Below are positions 10,817 to 20,732 of a stretch of 64,000 bases of DNA, one piece after another. Source of the DNA: Salarias fasciatus (taxonomy: Eukaryota > Chordata > Actinopteri > Blenniiformes > Blenniidae); assembly GCF_902148845.1 (NCBI RefSeq), contig NC_043745.1, forward strand, positions 11,311,376 to 11,375,375, written 5' to 3'. Position 1 is the first letter of the stretch; every line of letters starts with the position of its first letter. The position numbers and the translations under genes are program-made. The notes under the pieces were generated by a model that was not told where the DNA came from, ran no database searches, and saw only the letters and a list, made by a program, of their open reading frames with translations.

Positions 10817-11419
10817 TAGGGCTGTCACTGTAACGCATTAATTAGATGAATTAATCACACTGCAAATTAACACTTTATAAAATCAAATCTAAGTTTAATT
10901 ATAGCACACGATTAAGTACAATTCAATGCAAATTTAATTGCGAGTTGCCCTATTTAGAGGCATGTAGAGGCTTTTAGTATTGATTATGAATTTCTGTATT
11001 GAGTTAGCTTTAGCATTTTAGAATTTTTTTACTCTATATTTTTACTGCATTTTTGAATAATGCACCAGCAAACAAATTGGTTTGCTGGGATGTGCTTGAC
11101 CATTTTCTTCTTTTGAATTTCAACAATGAAACACACTGAAAGTGTTATTTGAGTTGCTTGATTGGGCTTAGAATTTATTTTAGACAAGGTGCCCTGGCTT
11201 GGGTTTCATTCATCATCAATAAAAATGTGGATTTCCAATCTTCTCTTCTCAGTATTTTCATTTGACGAGTCATACACTAATATTCTGCAACATCCTGGAA
11301 TTCAAATTCTCTATTTGGGGACCTAAAGCAGATATGAGAGGAAAATGTGATTAATTAGATTCAGTAATTAAAAATCTTGTAATTAATTAGATTAACTTTT
11401 TGATTGTCTGACAGTACTA
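10817..11419. mobile_element. hAT-type MITE with intact 8-bp target duplication
   Basis: The 603-bp segment begins TAGGGCTGTCACTG and ends CTGACAGTACTA; the end's reverse complement (TAGTACTGTCAG) matches the start except for two bases. It is flanked by a perfect 8-bp direct repeat, GTTTGCTG, at 10809-10816 and 11420-11427. Eight-base target duplications and YARNG-like ends are hallmarks of the hAT superfamily. There is no transposase coding, so it is non-autonomous. The inside is rich in TAATTA blocks. Confidence 0.8.
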
Positions 11420-11818
11420 GTTTGCTGCAAATCAAATTGCCCTTCAAGGGACAAATTAATGAAGTGAAGTAAATATCTCACATTACATTTCTTTTTTACT
11501 GCTAATTTATTTCAGCCTTGTTGTTTACATTTTAAACTGTTCATGGGTTTGACGTGGCTCATCAGATCAGTCACTGTAACTAATTAATTAATTGTAATTA
11601 ATTCTGCAATGATCATCATGATTAAAGAAATGATCAACTAATTCAAAGGTTTTCAGGTTTCAGAAATGTTTTAAGCCCCACCCCTTTTTAGTTTGGCATC
11701 CCAATGAAACTTTAGGGTTCGAGGCTTTTGCTGAAACCAGTTGAATTTAGGCAGACATTAATTGTTATAAGCTTTTGATGTGAGTGCATCACATTGTGAC
11801 TTCCCTTTTACACACAGG

Positions 11819-11912
11819 ATGAATTTAGAGGAGCACTTTAAAAGAATCAGTTTTCATCACTCATGTGATCCACCGGGTCTTGCAAATCTGAAACTGATCC
11901 ACAAACAGCACA
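11819..11912 (+). pseudogene. Relic of a third NAT gene (5' end of the coding exon only)
   Basis: After an acceptor-like cacacag, an ATG opens MNLEEHFKRISFHHSC, then PPGLANLKLIHKQH. This aligns residue for residue with positions 1-31 of the two intact NATs (MNLEEYFKRI..., ...LKLIHKRH). The match stops just before the region of the catalytic Cys, so the rest of the gene is missing. The retained acceptor shows that it arose by DNA duplication with its intron edge, not from a processed mRNA. Confidence 0.8.
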
Positions 11913-12132
11913 GATCTAGAAACATAATTAAGAATAATTCATATCTCACTCTTTAAATATAAAAAAAAGAAACAAACTGTCATTATATCATGACCTGACA
12001 TGACTCTTTCAGTCACTGGGGTCATTCAGAGGTTGGCTTAGAGTCCAAGCAAGTCAAAGTCTTATATTGATTTTAATGAGTTGAATTAAAAGATAAAAGT
12101 CAGACTCGAGTTCAAGTCTCAAGTCCAAGTTC

Positions 12133-12660
12133 ACAGCTTATCTGGATGACTTACTCACAAAACACACCACATCCTCTCATGAACCCATGACACTGCAAAT
12201 AGTATTTGAGCAGCTCAGCCCTGACCTTAAAGTGGGCCAAATGTGAATTTGGTGAGGCCACAATGACATACCTGAGGAGAGAGCTTAGACAAGGTCAAGT
12301 ACGCCCCCCTAGAGGATAAGGTTTTACCCATCATTTACTTCCCTGGTCCTAATAATCACAAACATCAGTCCCATTTTGTGCAGACTGATGGGTCCCAGCA
12401 TGCCTTTGACAGTGTCCACAGTCTGCTGAGCCTCGCCGCTGCTGTCATGACCTTTCCAGCTCTAAGTTGATAGCAGCGCTGGGGGAGAGGGTGTGGTGTT
12501 GTTGCAGGAGGACACAGATGGAACTGATGACACCATCTGCTATTTCTCAAACACCAAGCACCATGTCAGACACTCAGCCACTGCAACAGAAACTCCTGCA
12601 ATCGGTGGTGGTGTAAACCAACCATTACCCTTTTGGTCTTGATCTCACATGTTCACTTAT
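12133..12660 (+). mobile_element. Fossil fragment of a Ty3/gypsy LTR retrotransposon (pol region)
   Basis: Translated pieces on the plus strand resemble the reverse transcriptase region (a YLDD-type box near 12137 and a WAKCEFG-like stretch near 12232) followed by an RNase H-like region (about 12440-12600) in the usual pol order. The fragment is old and broken in several places. No LTRs, gag or envelope were recognised. It lies between the NAT relic and NAT copy B. Confidence 0.7.
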
Positions 12661-13240
12661 AAACCAGCAGACTGGCGACCATGGATCTGTGTCACAGGTG
12701 TGCAGTGTCACCCTGTGACTGGCTAAATCTGTTCCTGTGGAAGCCACGCCTTCTGGCGGGAGGGAGAGGAGCAGAGAGTGGATGTGGCTCCGTCGCTTGC
12801 TGTTATCACATACTGTATTTCCTCGAAAAACAGTTACCTAATGCGTGTGTGGCAATTGATAGTATTTCTGTTTCAGGCAGCACATTAATCAAGTTACGTG
12901 GTCAATGAAGTTTACTAGCAGTGATCTCTCTCGACTACTCATATCCTCTGGAGCAGAGGGCAAAGGGCAAAGGGCAGAGGACGTTCAGTGCTTAGATAGT
13001 CCATGTTTTCCCCCCACAGGAGAAATAATACAGTGTTCACTTCACTCATACAAAAAAAAATCAAGTATCACTTTCAGTTTGCAGAAATCTGCTGTGCACT
13101 TGCACATTAAATTATTGTGATGATTCTATGCTGCCTACTGTTTTTCTGCATTGACCTTGCTTTGAAGCAACACTTTTATTATTAATAAAATCATTAATGA
13201 TTATAGTGATAAAAAAAGTTTAAAGTTCTGTCTGAAGAAA
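12661..13240. other. Intergenic DNA, nothing recognised
   Basis: The open frames here (for example 12681-12908) show no family motif. No gene is supported. Confidence 0.45.
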
Positions 13241-13244
13241 CAGA

Positions 13245-13317
13245 CCTCATAGTGTAATGATGACTATGTTGTAATTGGAGCTGTATAAATAAAGCTGAGC
13301 TGAACTGAATTGAATGT
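13245..13317 (+). repeat. 3' tail of a fish LINE/SINE-like repeat
   Basis: The text GCTGTATAAATAAAGCTGAG, then a run of GAACTGAATTGAATG, is the usual 3' end of fish non-LTR repeats ('ctatataaataaa' plus a GAATT-type tail). The body of the element is not recognised. Confidence 0.5.
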
Positions 13318-13321
13318 TATT

Positions 13322-13377
13322 TCCGTTGTTTGAACCTAGGTGGACAGACTGACTCGGTCGTTTTACTCTTTCCTAAG
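13322..13377 (+). promoter_or_regulatory. Candidate non-coding 5' exon of NAT gene B
   Basis: A short segment ends in a strong donor (TCCTAAG/gtaaga) at 13377. It would pair with the acceptor tttctgcag at 14823, five bases before the ATG of copy B, mirroring the layout of copy A. There is no direct proof of transcription. Confidence 0.35.
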
Positions 13378-13564
13378 GTAAGAATGAAATATTTTTAATG
13401 CACATTGCATGCCACGCATTTTTATTTGAACATTTAACATCAGGACTTAATTGGCGCGTTTTCTATTCCACTTGCATGGTAGCAGAAATATCTGTGTGTT
13501 TGTAAAAAAAAAAGAAAACACATTGCTTGTTTTCACATTCAGTCAAGTCATCCAACATCTTCAA

Positions 13565-13635
13565 ATCCAGCTGTATCAAACTCCTTTTTAGTTTAGGAGC
13601 CACATGCGACCCAATATCATCCAGTGAGGCTGACT
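13565..13635 (+). repeat. Fragment of a hAT-like fish repeat
   Basis: The run ATCAAACTCCTTTTTAGTTT, then GGAGCCACATGCGACCCAAT, resembles the end of a widespread fish repeat reading 'gtcaaactcattttagttcaggggccacatgcggcccaat'. The opposite end was not found. Confidence 0.5.
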
Positions 13636-14743
13636 GGTAAAATGAACTAACTGCATCAACTTCATTCATTTTTTTTACTAAAACATCCGTCAAAATGGCG
13701 AATTTGAATTTCCAACTAAATTTGTATATAATTATAATTTAGAACACAATGTTTGTGACAAATGAGTCCGTACGTCTTCAGTCATTTCCTTTTTTATTTC
13801 AAAACATGCTCAACATTGAAACTTGTAAAAGATTAAAAAAAAAGTTTTCACGACTTTATAACCTACTTTTTTTTTGCTTGAAACTGTGAAAAATTGTGTT
13901 TTTGGTTCTTTACATCCACAAATCCCAATCTACAGGGCAGGCAAATACATTTCAAGTATGGTTAAAAACAAATTCCTCTCGGATGAATAAATTCCTTTTG
14001 AAAAATAACAACCTACAAAAAAAAAAAAAAAAAATCAAATAATATATTCACAAAACATATCACACACGTACATACCACAGCTCCATAGATTGCACCTGCT
14101 ATGTAAAAAAAAAAAGTAACAGAATCGTATTTGTTTTTGAAACATTTCACTTTAAGACCTTCATTTTGAAGACGGGGGGGTTGGAGGATCATGTGTCACT
14201 TCCTCATATCTCAAGAGCGAAAGCATACTTGATTCTCGGGAAAACTTTCGCATCAGGTAAATACGTGTCAGCGTCATACATGAAACTTTGACAAAATCTC
14301 AAATAACGATTACTGAAGGGTGCAAGTGGTGTTTATGTTCTTCCTGGCTGGAGCAGGCTGAGATTCTAAACAGTTTATGGTTGCAGAGGGTTTGAAAAGT
14401 CCAAAGAGCGAAGCTGGTTGCATATTTACATGTTAAACTGCAGTAACAACAGAACAGTTTAAACCAGTGATCACCGGTTCCTGTACGGTTTTATTTGTTT
14501 CAGGGCTTTAAATGCAGTAATGTGAGAGAATGCTAATCATAATTCACTATCTCATTTCAATATCATAAACAAAACAGGACATTTAAAGTTTTTTTAAGCC
14601 GACTAATGTTAAGTCATAAACATATTACTAAGATCAGATCACACAAAAATCCACCAAATAACATTTACAATCCAAGTATTGCATTACATGGTTTTGAATA
14701 TGATATACTGTATATAATAAAGTTGGTGGTAAAAAGAGGTGTG

Positions 14744-14748
<5 letters not shown>

Positions 14749-14780
<32 letters not shown>
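14749..14780. repeat. CA microsatellite
   Basis: An (AC)n tract of about 28 bases with one G interruption, 50 bases before the NAT copy B coding exon. Confidence 0.95.
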
Positions 14781-14783
<3 letters not shown>

Positions 14784-14828
14784 AATGTATTGAACTAAAT
14801 CTGTTGTGTCTTATTTTCTGCAGTCAAG

Positions 14829-15701
14829 ATGAATCTGGAGGAATACTTCAAGAGGATCGGTTTTCAAGGCTCCTATGAAGCCCTGGATCTGCCCACACTG
14901 AAAATGATCCACAAACGGCACGTCATGTCGATCCCTTTTGAAAACCTCAGCATTCACTGCGGGGAGAGAATCACCACCGACCTGCAGGTGATCTTTGACA
15001 AGGTGGTGAGGGGCCGTCGTGGCGGTTGGTGCATGGAGAACAACCTTCTGTTTGGCTGGGTGCTGAGAGAAATGGGCTACGACACGACCACCTTGGGCGC
15101 CAGGGTTTTCAGTGCCAGCTCTCAGGACTTTTTTCCTTATGAGTCTCACCTCATCAACAAGGTCATTATTGACGGGAAGCCTCACATTGCAGATGTGAGT
15201 TTTGGAATGTCATCTCAAGTGTGGGAGCCTCTGGAGCTCATCTCTGGAAAGGACCAACCCCAGGCAGCCGGAATCTTCCGTCTTATCGAAAAAGGAGACG
15301 TGTGGATGCTGGAGAAGACCGCAAGGAAACCAGAATTTCTTAATCCAGAGTGTGCTAAATCAAGCCTGATCAACAGGAATCTAACAAGGCTGGTGTACTG
15401 CTTCTCACTGAGTCCTCGCCAGGTTGAGGACTTCTCCGACATAAACCACAAGCTCCAAACCACTCCAACCTCCCTGTTCACCAATAAATCCATCTGCTCT
15501 CTGCAGACAGCCACAGGGTTCAAGGGCCTGGTTGGCTGGACCTACAGCGAGGTGACCTACAAACCTGAGGAGGGCGTTGATGTGTTTAGCATGAGGGACA
15601 TCACAGAGGAGGAGATAGAGGAGGTTCTGAGGGAACAGTTCAATGTGGTCCTGCAGAACAAAGTGCAGCCCGTTAGCACCAAATTAAGTTACACAATGTG
15701 A
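14829..15701 (+). CDS. nat: Arylamine N-acetyltransferase, copy B
   Basis: A single coding exon of 290 aa, with the acceptor tttctgcag ending five bases before the ATG. The triad is complete: C68 (RGGWCMENN), H107 (ESHLINK) and D122 (HIADVSFG). The pocket positions read F125, M127 and S129, differing from copy A at 127, and residues 88-105 and 195-210 also differ, so the two enzymes may prefer different amines. Parts of the gene are identical to copy A over 74 and 99 bases while other parts have diverged, which suggests gene conversion. An AATAAA at 15990-15995 is a likely poly(A) signal. Confidence 0.95.
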   Translation: MNLEEYFKRIGFQGSYEALDLPTLKMIHKRHVMSIPFENLSIHCGERITTDLQVIFDKVVRGRRGGWCMENNLLFGWVLREMGYDTTTLGARVFSASSQDFFPYESHLINKVIIDGKPHIADVSFGMSSQVWEPLELISGKDQPQAAGIFRLIEKGDVWMLEKTARKPEFLNPECAKSSLINRNLTRLVYCFSLSPRQVEDFSDINHKLQTTPTSLFTNKSICSLQTATGFKGLVGWTYSEVTYKPEEGVDVFSMRDITEEEIEEVLREQFNVVLQNKVQPVSTKLSYTM

Positions 15702-15989
15702 AAAGACACGACATATACCTTCATATCCAAACTGGTTGATGAATGGATTAGTACTCGAAACTCAGACCAGGATGGTCAAGGTTGAGTTCTGCACAGCTCT
15801 GATTGGCTGGAGCAGAAATGATCAGCTAGGATGAGGTTTAGCAGAGTCAGCCAGTGTATGAAAGGTGAAACCTCATAATGTATAAAACAGCTCATCATCT
15901 GGATATGAAGTATCATCATTTCTTGTTTTAAACTTCTATTGAAATTTCCTTGTTTAGAAATATATAGTTGTTATATATGAATGTATTCA

Positions 15990-15995
15990 AATAAA
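15990..15995 (+). terminator. Candidate poly(A) signal of NAT copy B
   Basis: A canonical AATAAA lies 289 bases after the stop codon in AT-rich 3' DNA. Confidence 0.5.
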
Positions 15996-15999
15996 TGTT

Positions 16000-16800
16000 T
16001 AAAGCTGATCTGCCTTTATATGCACATATAACCTCTTACCCCATCACAGTTAAAGTTCATAATGTATATTTAGCTTCTTTTTTTAATTATTGTTCTTTTT
16101 AGTGCTGCACTCAGTTTAATCTTTACTTGAATTATATTTCCAGAAATTTTTTTTTTTTTTAAATTTTACAATTTTCCATTTTCTAATGTGATTTTCTGTG
16201 TTGGATTTTAATAACTTTTTCATGATTATTTAGTCCTGTTTTTGTTTTTGCGTTTTTTTTTTCTTCATAATTTATTTTCGTATATGAAGCGTTTAATGTA
16301 TATTATTACAACTAATATTATTATCACATCATTTTCCTAATGCCATTGAGAAATCACTTTTGAATAAATGTCATTTGAGAAATTTCACTGTGTGAATGTG
16401 AATGTTTTTGTATACATCAGCAGTGTCCAGTGGGCCATGTTTTCACTAACAAGAGTCTGACAAAAGTCACTGTTGCAGACTAGTTTTTCCAAAGATAAAA
16501 CAATTGCTACGGTATCTTATTTTTAAATGCAACATAATTCAGCGGTATAAATGCAAGGCATTCTTTTTTCCTCTTTCAGTTTTTTACATTTTGTTATAGT
16601 ACTCATTAATAAGCATAATTAAAGTGCTTTAATTCTGGAATTGCAATTCTTTTCCTCATGAGTTGACGGTTCAATTTGTCCAGGTTTTGTAAACAGATAA
16701 AAGTCACATTGTAGTATTTTTTTTTAATAACACAACAAATCATAGACATTGAAGAACAATTACTAAAAATTAAGCTAGAAACACATTTGTGACTGTGTGT
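16000..16800. other. Intergenic AT-rich DNA
   Basis: Many T-runs and no recognised gene or element. This is the gap between NAT copy B and the LINE fragment. Confidence 0.45.
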
Positions 16801-16804
16801 CACA

Positions 16805-17462
16805 AATCAAGCCAGAAATGTGGGTGTATCTATGGACTCAAACCTGTTATTCAACAACCATATTAATACAGCAATGACCATACTGTTATCTGGAAAATAT
16901 TGCAAGGATTAAAGAATTTCCAAATGAACATGTATTTATTTTCTGTTTTTTTTTTTTTTATTGTACTGCTGTGTTTTGAAGCCTCAGTAAAAACGCTGTC
17001 AGACAGCTGTAGTTTATCCACAATGCTGCAGCCTGAGCCATCACAAACAGTAAAAAGGGTGGAGCACATCACACCTGAGTTCAGTCTCTGCACTGACCGC
17101 CAAAGGACTGACTTCAATATGTGTCTTGTCTTCTTGTCTACTAAGCTTTGAATGGTCTCAGGCCTGAGAACATCTTAGATTTAGTTTTTCTGCTCTTCAC
17201 CTCTGGAACAAACCTCCTGAACATCTGGGAACTGCTGACACACTTCTTTTAAATCAAGTGTCAAAACATGTTTATTTACTCAGGCTTTCCATTAAGCAAT
17301 AGATTTCACTTATTTCATTGCCTTTGTCTTGATAAAGCTTTTCATTATAGGCTTTAAGATTTTTCACAATCTTAGCCACTTAAAATTGATGTTCTTAATT
17401 ACCTTGCTTTAATATATTTCTTTGTAAAGCACTCATTCCTTGTGTCTGTGCCATAATAAATC
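16805..17462 (+). mobile_element. Decayed 3' end of a LINE (non-LTR retrotransposon)
   Basis: Short translated pieces match the C-terminal end of fish LINE ORF2: a HNAAA stretch near 17020 (family: QNAAARVLT), an AHHT stretch near 17065 (family: DHITPVLxSLHW), SSPLEQTS near 17200 and SVKTCLFTQAF near 17260 (family: FKSxLKTxLFxxAF). After it comes a 'tttgtaaagcac' tail of the kind that ends Rex1/L2-like elements. Several frame changes and stops are present, so it is long dead. The exact clade is uncertain. Confidence 0.6.
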
Positions 17463-17559
17463 TGTCTTTCCTTGCCTAAAGATGCAATCTTTAATCGCCA
17501 GAAAAATAAGCTCCTATTGAGCCCTGTCTTTTTTTCAGGAAATTAACTTTGAGGAAAAA

Positions 17560-17573
17560 GCGCCCCCTGGAGT
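17560..17573 (-). promoter_or_regulatory. CTCF-like motif upstream of cnep1r1
   Basis: GCGCCCCCTGGAGT matches the reverse CTCF core at 13 of 14 positions. It lies about 160 bases before the cnep1r1 start codon. Confidence 0.35.
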
Positions 17574-17639
17574 TCAGTCAATCATAAGCAACTGTGTTCA
17601 GAAAGGCGGGACTCAAATATTAGTACCGCCCCCTGTATT

Positions 17640-17732
17640 TTGTCCAATCAGATTCCACCTGGAGACACAAGCCAATCTGGATTGGTCTATGGGCCTGTCC
17701 TTCATCCTGTGGGCCGCGGCAGCATCGCCGTC
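17640..17732 (+). promoter_or_regulatory. cnep1r1: cnep1r1 promoter with three CCAAT boxes
   Basis: CCAAT occurs at 17644-17648 and 17672-17676, and ATTGG at 17681-17685, all within 42 bases and 50-90 bases before the start codon. Clustered CCAAT boxes are typical NF-Y sites in TATA-less housekeeping promoters. NF-Y binding is inferred from the motif. Confidence 0.6.
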
Positions 17733-20207
17733 ATGAACTCCTTGGAGCAGGCCGAAGGTAATGTAAGCCCGGTGTATTTCAAAGTATAAAGTTGTTTCAG
17801 CATGCTGAATCGTTTTTATCCCTTTTGTTGTTGCCAGAAAAAGAGTTGAGCACAAACGTGTCGAAACGTGATGTCAGACGTAGACATGACGGTAGGTTAG
17901 TTTGCCACAGTTAGCCTGTTTGCTAGCTGAGCTAACAACACCCAAACAGCCTGATGCGTCTTCGCAGTCACGTTAAAACTGTTTACATTCAGCTCTGCTG
18001 TCTTCGCTTGAGTGTTACTGATTCAGCTTTTTGGTAGAACTGTAGTAAGATTAAAATCTGTGTTCACTGTGTGCGGTTGTGAGGTTTGAGCACGGGCTTC
18101 GGTTATAATAAGGCTAACGTGAGGCACTATATCCAGAAGTGTGGTCTGTGAATCACAGCAGCTTTCAATCGTTTGTATCTTCTGTTGTAGACCTGAAGGC
18201 CTTTGAGAGAAGACTGACGGAGTATGTCTCCTGTTTGCAGCCTGCAACAGGCAGGTGGAGAAGTAAGTACATGAAGGGAAGTACACTCCCTCTTCACTTG
18301 AGTTCAGGTGTTCTGTGTGGAGAATAAAAAAAACCCCATCAGAATAAGAGTCTCATCAGGTATGTTTCCACAGTACCAAAGTTGTTGTCGTTTTGAAAAA
18401 CAGGCCAGGAATAGGGAATCACCTTCATAGTCAGTGTCAGTTTTAACTACATTAAACAAACTTTCTCCATCACAGCCATATCTTAATCTATTTATAGCTT
18501 TAACATTTGGCTGTCAAGCTGGAAAGAATACTTTTGCATTTATTCAGTGATCAAATAATCTGCTGTCTTACAGTTTGTGGAAGGATTTTAAGTATTGCTC
18601 TGAATTTTAGTAAAATACAGGCACTTGGAAAGTCAATGTGAAGTATTTGTACTCTGTTACTTCTGATGTTGAATGAAAATTAACGGTACTGTATGGTAAC
18701 TTTGTGAAAGGATCTGATGTTGTTGGTTTCTCTTTTCAGTGATTCTGATAGTGGTGTCTGTCTGTACTGCTACCGGGGCCTGGAACTGGTTAATAGACCC
18801 CGACACACAGAAGGTATTGCATTAACAGAGAAAGGACATCTTGTGTAATTTCTGGCTTCATGGTAAACTTAGCCACAGATGGTATGTTTTCTGCAGCTGA
18901 TGGCAATGATGGTGTGAGCTGTGTTCTTAATGCCAATAATATCAACACTTGAAGGAAGTTTTTGATTGTAGATAAACTATTACAATTATGTGTGTACACC
19001 CAATTCAGAAGTTGACTTTATCCCTGCAAGCTCAGGCCAAGTTGTAGTTAAAGGGAGTGGAGGTCCAATTTTAGTTTTTCCTGAGAGGGGAATAGGATTA
19101 CCATATCAGGAAGTCAACTTTATTCAATAATATGATATTCCCTTCAGAAAAAAATCAACATGTTTCTCTACCTGCTCTGCTTAAGCCATCTTTGTGTATT
19201 TTTCTGCTCATTTTGTTAACTGATGGTGATTGAAGTTGTAATACCTGAACACTGAATTCTTCTGTCAACTTGCTCAGCTGAACCTTTACTTTCACTAACT
19301 GTAAGATGTCCTTTTGGTTGAAACAACTCCACACTCACTGTCATTCTTTGTGCTTTTTTTTTTTTTTTAATTATGAGCCCACATTTTCATGTCTGATAAT
19401 ATCTATAAATCTAAAATGAGGGAAGAGAAACAGAACTGTTGCATTGCATGCATGATGTCTTTTATTGTCATTCACAGCTGCTTCTTGACACTGCATATGT
19501 TTGCATATATCATGTTTGACAATTGTGCAAAATATTGGTATGGTGTATTGGATTCTTCCAACCAAATCCAGAGTTGTGTGTACCTTAAATTCTATAAACA
19601 GGTTTTTCAGTTCACGCCATCAACCCTGAACTTAAAAACAATATCACTCAAGCTTTGTTGAAAAGCAATAGAATAAAACACTGGTTAGTTTTAACATTAT
19701 CTTTCAGTGTAGTCTTCGTGCTTTGCAAACCTTCCCTTTCGTGACTGTGAGGATCACAGTTTTCAGATTTCCGATTGAATCTCTGTCAAAGTTGAACTGA
19801 TGTTTTTGTGTTTTGGACAGGTCTCTTTCTTTTCATCGCTGTGGAATCATCCTTTCTTCACCATCAGCTGCATCACATTGATAGCACTCTTCTTCGCGGG
19901 GATACACAAACGTGTTGTAGCACCTTCCATGTATCTTTTTTATTTGTTGCAGTAAATATGAAGACCTATGTGAGTCTACTTTATCGTGTTAATGTAATAA
20001 ACATCCTTGACCTGTGCTGTATCAGTATTGCTGCTCGCTGCCGCACAGTTTTAGCAGAATACAACATGTCCTGTGATGATGTGAGTTCACAGATTTTTTT
20101 TTTTTCTTTTGTACTTTGGATGTCTTCAACTCTCTCACGCCAGTCTCGTTTGCACCTTTTCACAGACGGGGAAACTTATCCTGAAACCTCGACCCAACAT
20201 TCAATAA
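17733..20207 (+). CDS. cnep1r1: Nuclear envelope phosphatase-regulatory subunit 1 (TMEM188)
   Basis: Six coding exons: 17733-17757, 18191-18262, 18741-18813, 19821-19930, 20026-20080 and 20166-20207, all GT-AG. They give 125 aa, matching human CNEP1R1 nearly throughout ([20 protein letters not shown]; ...[27 protein letters not shown]). Two membrane segments are visible: about residues 33-51 ([19 protein letters not shown]) and 68-88 ([19 protein letters not shown]). The protein anchors and activates the phosphatase CTDNEP1, which dephosphorylates lipin at the nuclear envelope/ER and so controls phosphatidic acid use and membrane growth. Its 3' end and the heatr3 promoter are only a few hundred bases apart. 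Confidence 0.97.
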
Positions 20208-20450
20208 CTGTGAACTGGTGCGCTCTGTTCACACCGAAACGTGTGCAGGACACGTGCTGACAGCTGCTGGAGCCGCTCGCACTCTCCAGTCCTAACAACG
20301 CAGAGGCAGACGACTTCATCGTGATGGAGACGCAGGAATGAACTGAAAGGGCCTTTTAGCAATGTGGCATCTGCACTCATGGCCTTTGATATAATTTTAC
20401 ACTCTGCATGAGTTCAGATTGTTTATTTCTGATGTTCAGCATAAATTTTA

Positions 20451-20489
20451 AATAAATGTTTTTATTTTTAGAACTGTTTACCTAATAAA
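20451..20489 (+). terminator. cnep1r1: Poly(A) signals of cnep1r1
   Basis: AATAAA occurs at 20451-20456 and 20484-20489, 244 and 277 bases after the stop codon. They are the only canonical signals before the heatr3 promoter begins. Confidence 0.65.
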
Positions 20490-20559
20490 TGCGTCAATCG
20501 TGAAGAGATGTGTGGTTTTTTTTTAAATGCACCCTGTGCAATGTTGCGTGGCTGCGTGT

Positions 20560-20732
20560 GTTTGCGACAGCGTCACTGCTACGTCACGTCAGCAGTTCCG
20601 CTTTACGGCAGGGTCCAGACTTCCACATGGCCTCCGAGTAGACGGGAGCCGGTGTGCGCTTGTTTGTGTGCCAAAAGCCCGGTTGTAAAGGAAAGGAACG
20701 GCGATTTTTTTTTGCTGTGCTGAGCTGCCGAG
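20560..20732 (+). promoter_or_regulatory. heatr3: heatr3 promoter/5' UTR with ATF/CREB-type sites
   Basis: Overlapping TACGTCA and ACGTCAG lie at about 20580-20592, followed by an ETS-like TTCCGC. The segment is CpG-rich and lies 140 bases before the heatr3 ATG. The motifs fit a compact housekeeping promoter; binding factors are inferred. Confidence 0.5.

Noticed and set aside
12047-12130. Repeated CAAGTC/AAGTC words suggesting a tandem array
   Set aside because: The units are irregular in spacing and form; probably part of an old interspersed repeat, too weak to call.
14749-14878. Frames made of THTHTH or VCVCVC repeats, also at 33882-34112
   Set aside because: They are translations of CA microsatellites.
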